Positions 5,991-7,397 of a stretch of DNA of 7,397 nucleotides are shown in pieces. The notes below the pieces were generated by a model. That model made no database searches and was not told the origin of the DNA. It saw only the letters and a program-made list of their open reading frames with translations. This DNA is from Bacteroidaceae bacterium (lineage in GTDB: Bacteria; Bacteroidota; Bacteroidia; Bacteroidales; Bacteroidaceae): the NCBI GenBank assembly GCA_017472905.1, contig JAFUNW010000023.1, forward strand, positions 1 to 7,397. The letters are read 5' to 3'. Both the position numbers and the translations under genes were made by a program. Position 1 is the first letter of the stretch, and the number at the start of each line of letters is the position of its first letter.

Positions 5991-6992
5991 ATGGAATTCT
6001 TGACAAATGAGAAATTGACGATTGTAGGTGCTGCCGGCATGATTGGATCGAACATGGCGCAAACTGCAGCCATGATGCGACTGACTCCGAACATCTGTTT
6101 GTACGACCCTTTTGCTCCGGCATTGGAGGGAGTAGCGGAAGAGATGTTTCACTGTGCTTTTGAAGGAGTGAACATTACTTTTACTTCGGATATCAAAGAG
6201 GCATTTACAGATGCTAAATATATTATCTCCTCGGGTGGTGCTGCACGTAAGGCCGGCATGACTCGTGAAGACCTTTTGAAAGGAAATGCTGCCATTGCCG
6301 AACAACTCGGAAAAGACATTAAGGCTTATTGCCCGGATGCCAAACATGTGGTAGTTATCTTCAATCCGGCGGATATTACGGGCTTGATTACCTTGTTGTA
6401 TTCAGGATTGAAACCTTCACAGGTCAGCACTTTGGCTGCTTTGGACAGCACACGTTTGCAAAGTGCTTTGGCTAAACACTTTGGTGTGTTGCAGTCAAAA
6501 GTAGAGAATTGCCGTACCTATGGAGGTCATGGCGAACAAATGGCCGTATTCGCTTCTACAGCTACCGTTGACGGAACTCCGTTGACAGACTTGATCGGTA
6601 CGGAGAAACTGACTGATGAACAATGGGCTGCGATGAAACAAGATGTGATTCAAGGTGGAAAGAAGATCATCGACTTGCGCGGACGCTCTTCGTTCCAAAG
6701 CCCCTCGTATGTTTCGGTTGAAATGATTCGTGCTGCAATGGGAGGCGAATCTTTCAGATGGCCGGCAGGAACTTATGTACACTCTGATGGTTTTGACCAT
6801 ATCATGATGGCGATGGAGACTGAGATTACTAAGGACGGAGTGACTTATAAAGCAGTGAATGGAACTCCTGAAGAGGTGGCTAATTTGCAAGCCAGCTATA
6901 AACATCTTTGCGCATTGCGTGATGAAGTGATTGAAATGGGTGTTCTTCCTCCGGTAGAAGAGTGGAACAAGCTGAATCCGAATATTCAATAA
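5991..6992 (+). CDS. mdh: Malate dehydrogenase (NAD-dependent)
   Basis: This enzyme interconverts malate and oxaloacetate with NAD(H) in the cytoplasm. In Bacteroides it serves the reductive branch from oxaloacetate through malate and fumarate to succinate. The 333-residue protein begins at the ATG at 5991; an upstream in-frame TTG at 5958 is rejected because the family starts near MEFLTNEKLTIVGAAGM. It shows the Rossmann glycine loop GAAGMIG (13-19) and D39 in LYDP, which selects NAD. The mobile substrate loop ARKAGMTRED has R86 and R92, and an arginine there favours oxaloacetate over pyruvate. N125 is in FNPAD, D152 and R155 in LDSTR, and the catalytic H180 in YGGHGEQM. All active-site residues of the LDH/MDH family are present. 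It has its own promoter and a strong terminator, so it is probably a single-gene transcript. Confidence 0.96.
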   Translation: MEFLTNEKLTIVGAAGMIGSNMAQTAAMMRLTPNICLYDPFAPALEGVAEEMFHCAFEGVNITFTSDIKEAFTDAKYIISSGGAARKAGMTREDLLKGNAAIAEQLGKDIKAYCPDAKHVVVIFNPADITGLITLLYSGLKPSQVSTLAALDSTRLQSALAKHFGVLQSKVENCRTYGGHGEQMAVFASTATVDGTPLTDLIGTEKLTDEQWAAMKQDVIQGGKKIIDLRGRSSFQSPSYVSVEMIRAAMGGESFRWPAGTYVHSDGFDHIMMAMETEITKDGVTYKAVNGTPEEVANLQASYKHLCALRDEVIEMGVLPPVEEWNKLNPNIQ

Positions 6993-7036
6993 TGGATTTC
7001 TGAATAATAAAAAGCGAAGACAAGCTTAAGGAATTC

Positions 7037-7074
7037 GCCCCGGTATTCATCCCCTGAATGCCGGGGCTTCTTTC
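7037..7074 (+). terminator. Intrinsic terminator of mdh
   Basis: A 13-pair stem (7037-7049 with 7055-7067, one G-T wobble, seven-pair GC base) closes a five-base loop TCCCC and is followed by the T-rich tail TTCTTTC. It lies 44 bases after the mdh stop and separates mdh from rpsU. Confidence 0.88.
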
Positions 7075-7104
7075 AGGGAAAAACTAAAAAATGTAGGCGA
7101 AAGT

Positions 7105-7135
7105 TTTGTGGTTCAAGAAACTATGTGTAATTTTG
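7105..7135 (+). promoter_or_regulatory. Consensus Bacteroides promoter for rpsU
   Basis: TTTG (7105-7108), a 19-base spacer, then TAATTTTG (7128-7135) match both elements of the Bacteroides housekeeping promoter (TTTG / TAnnTTTG) with the ideal spacing. Transcription should begin near 7142, giving an AU-rich leader of about 48 bases without a Shine-Dalgarno sequence. CGAATT (7140-7145) and AATTCG (7180-7185) could pair across that leader. Confidence 0.8.
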
Positions 7136-7189
7136 CGGCCGAATTTCCCGAAAAATAATATTACTAATATAAATTTAATAATTCGTAAA

Positions 7190-7381
7190 ATGATTGTAGT
7201 ACCTGTAAAAGAAGGCGAAAACATCGAAAGAGCGCTGAAGAAATTTAAAAGAAAATTTGAGAAAACTGGTGTCGTAAAAGAACTGAGAAGCAGGCAACAG
7301 TTTGACAAACCGTCTGTTATTAACAGATTGAAAAAAGAGCGTGCAATCTACGTTCAAAAGCTTCAGCAAGTAGAAGATTAA
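7190..7381 (+). CDS. rpsU: 30S ribosomal protein bS21
   Basis: This is a complete 63-residue, very basic small-subunit protein. The start MIVVPVKEGENIERALKKFK and the following FEKTGVVKELRSRQQF are the family's typical N-terminal strand and first helix; residues 41-63 (PSVINRLKKERAIYVQKLQQ...) form the second helix. It binds the 30S platform beside the 3' end of 16S rRNA. In Bacteroidota, bS21 with bS18 and bS6 is known to cover the anti-Shine-Dalgarno sequence, which fits the A-rich, SD-less starts seen throughout this window. The ATG at 7190 is chosen over the upstream in-frame extension to 7106 because that extension runs through the promoter and does not resemble the family. The leader has no SD. 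In relatives rpsU is often followed by a xerC-type recombinase and hpf, but only 16 bases remain here, so that is inference. Confidence 0.96.
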   Translation: MIVVPVKEGENIERALKKFKRKFEKTGVVKELRSRQQFDKPSVINRLKKERAIYVQKLQQVED

Positions 7382-7397
7382 TTAAAATTGGAAAATA

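Noticed and set aside
7022..7036. Cluster of restriction-site-like palindromes (AAGCTT, CTTAAG, GAATTC) after mdh
   Set aside because: These short six-base palindromes are expected by chance and carry no further structure; they simply precede the terminator stem.

Overview
The window looks like ordinary chromosome from Bacteroides or a close relative in the Bacteroidales. Four things point there: promoters of the TTTG / TAnnTTTG type, translation starts set in A-rich sequence without strong Shine-Dalgarno sites, a malate dehydrogenase and a bS21 protein of the kinds I know from Bacteroides, and a mixed-GC, TTG-leucine-rich coding style. All eight genes are on the + strand. No tRNA, rRNA, CRISPR array, transposase or phage gene is visible.

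Region 1 (1-2075) is the end of a cell-surface glycan cluster. It holds the 3' part of a GT90/CAP10-type glycosyltransferase, a GT11/fucosyltransferase-like protein that overlaps it by 17 bases, and a GT2 glycosyltransferase 11 bases further on. The tight packing suggests one transcript that builds a lipopolysaccharide, capsule or related glycan.

Region 2 (2076-2483) is a 408-base gap. It starts with a long polypyrimidine tract. It then has a compact nested palindrome (2195-2302) that can fold either as one long hairpin or as two shorter ones and probably includes the terminator of the glycan operon. A good Bacteroides-type promoter follows, in front of the next gene.

Region 3 (2484-5816) holds a full-length Xaa-Pro aminopeptidase, a gamma-carbonic-anhydrase-like left-handed beta-helix protein, and a ten-helix EamA/DMT transporter. 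The gaps are 35 and 70 bases with no convincing terminator, so the three may be co-transcribed. No shared pathway is evident.

Region 4 (5817-7397) has malate dehydrogenase with its own promoter and a leader containing a small hairpin and an 8-codon upstream reading frame. A strong intrinsic terminator follows, then a consensus promoter and rpsU (bS21). The window ends just after rpsU.

I found no undescribed multi-gene system. The least explained sequence is the palindromic element in Region 2. Next come the altered HxRRGDY-type motif in the GT11-like protein and the leaders of mdh and rpsU.
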